Program-made: the position numbers and the translations under genes
Assembly (NCBI GenBank): GCA_003254905.1
Contig: QANU01016478.1
Location: forward strand, 307,935 to 371,934
Direction: 5' to 3'
DNA: 64,000 nt
Source of the DNA: Nissolia schottii
Lineage: Eukaryota > Streptophyta > Magnoliopsida > Fabales > Fabaceae
Notes under the pieces: model-generated
Told to the model about the DNA's origin: nothing
The model's input: only the letters and a program-made list of their open reading frames with translations
The model's database searches: none
In this document: positions 63,001-64,000 of the stretch, one piece after another
How positions within the stretch are numbered: the first letter of the stretch is position 1
Layout: every line of letters begins with the position of its first letter

Positions 63001-64000
63001 AGTAAAGCATGTCTGTCTCAAATATGTGAGCAATGTCGCATGCGTAAACATAAAAGTGAGATATTGAATTCATATGGAAAAACTTACAGTGCAAGTTGCC
63101 TGCAAGGGAGGCTTATTTATTTCTGCTTGAATGTAATCATCAACAAGCTCGAATAACTGTAAAGATGTCTGGAACTTGTTAGGGAAAGCTCGAAAGGCAC
63201 ATATATCCTCCCATCTATGTTTCAACCTAAATGGAACAATTGCCTTAACAAATGAGAAAACAACAGAAATGGCAAGATAGTAATCATAAATAGTGACAAC
63301 AAATATGATAAGAGGAGAATAATCAGTTTTTAGCTAGTCTACAAATAAATTTAACTGAGATAATAAAAAGTTCTAGGATCCCTTTTTCTCCACACGTATA
63401 TTTTCTACATTATTTATCAATACTGCTATTTCTGTTTTCTCTTTCCTATTCAAACACATGTATGGAGTAGCTTCCAAATTACACTTAACAACTTTGTTTT
63501 GTAAATTAAGAGATAAAATGAAGAAAAGAACTTACTTATTGGTTGATTGAGCATCACAGTAACTTCGTAATGGAATTGGTACTCGATAATCAAGTCTTTG
63601 ATAACTGCAAAATAAAAAATGTAAACATAATCAATATAGTAAGGACCCAATGCTTTATTTTTTAACAAAACCAATAAGAATTCAGTAAAATAATTTACAC
63701 AATGAAGATTCTATGTTATGAGAACTTGGTCTAAATGTATAAATTGTTCGTGTTAATGTGTATTTTCAGATGAGTAAAGATTCAATATTTTTAAGTGCGA
63801 ATATTCCAGGTGGTTTACTAGAGCTGGTAAAATATGAACATGAACCTGAGTGAAACTGAAACCAAATGAGCAACATGACATGTAGATTAAAATTAATTTT
63901 TTTTCCCAAAAAAGAAGCACAAACCAAGCAAAAAGACAGTACAACCTCATTAAGACTAAAAATACCACCCAGACTCTATGCACTGTGAGAGAAACCCCTT
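60094..64000 (-). CDS. Unknown conserved-looking protein, C-terminal 244 residues; runs off the right edge
   Basis: Seven exons on the minus strand join with matching phases and GT-AG sites: 63966-64000 (partial), 63536-63604, 63088-63226, 61807-62005, 61239-61345, 61098-61134, 60094-60242 (735 bases, one open frame to TGA). The reading starts KGFLSQCIESGCYQRLDYRV, then LKHRWEDICAFRAFPNKFQT and LFELVDDYIQAEI, then FASGWFSHHMLNCIRQRIMV, with amphipathic helices. After about residue 150 it turns very acidic (EIVEDDDEEAAEANNSEEEW, EEYHIYEEEDSDNSSNE at the end). That the phases fit at all six joins is good evidence for a real gene. I do not recognise the family. The acidic tail suggests a nuclear or chromatin/nucleolar protein, but that is a guess. 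Introns hold a MULE-type MITE (62261-62976). Confidence 0.75.
62261..62976. mobile_element. MULE-type element, 716 bp, in an intron of the right-edge gene
   Basis: Left end GGGAAAATTAATACAAAGGA and right end (minus strand) GGGAAAATTATTATTAAGGA are inverted repeats; pairing extends through AAGAGAGGCTAAT. Perfect 9-bp duplications AAAATGTAA flank it (62252-62260, 62977-62985). The interior is non-coding; the ORF 62514-62711 lies in it and looks random. Confidence 0.88.

Overview
The window reads as nuclear DNA of a dicot, most likely a papilionoid legume. Genes are split by GT-AG introns, intergenic DNA is very AT-rich, and there are many small DNA transposons. The families present (GH19 chitinase, plant chromomethylase, DUF241 proteins, acyl-activating enzyme) are plant ones. 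The species call is inference from general character, not from a database match. No operons, CRISPR arrays, rRNA or convincing tRNA genes were seen.

Layout. (1) 1-8551, minus strand: the 5' part of an acyl-activating enzyme (AMP-dependent CoA ligase) gene. Its first intron is about 7.6 kb and holds a hAT-type element with a MULE-type MITE nested in it, a solo LTR and a probable Tourist-like element. (2) 8.8-19.9 kb: gene-free, AT-rich DNA with several elements whose ends can be placed (hAT MITE, two PIF/Tourist-like elements, Stowaway). (3) 19.9-22.9 kb: a decayed LINE split by an unclassified insertion that carries a series of 16-bp palindromes. (4) 26.9-28.0 kb: a complete three-exon class II chitinase gene. 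(5) 29.8-35.8 kb: a complete 21-exon chromomethylase gene (CMT3-like, 827 residues), which makes CHG DNA methylation on H3K9-methylated chromatin. (6) 39.9-56.6 kb: a DUF241 cluster with four apparently working genes and two broken copies, in mixed orientation. It is interrupted by a 3.2-kb MULE carrying a Ulp1-like peptidase remnant and a 253-bp tandem repeat, a 227-bp MITE of the same MULE family, a PPR pseudogene and an RNase H remnant. (7) 60.1-64.0 kb, minus strand: the last seven exons of a gene I cannot name, ending in a very acidic tail.

The genes do not form one pathway. The main themes are local duplication, probable gene conversion and decay in the DUF241 cluster, and heavy use of introns as landing sites for small DNA transposons, including an intron of the chromomethylase gene, whose family silences such elements. 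I found no clearly new biological system. The best candidates for follow-up are the DUF241 intron flanked by direct repeats, the sharp end of near-identity between two inverted DUF241 copies, and the palindrome-bearing repeat inside the LINE.
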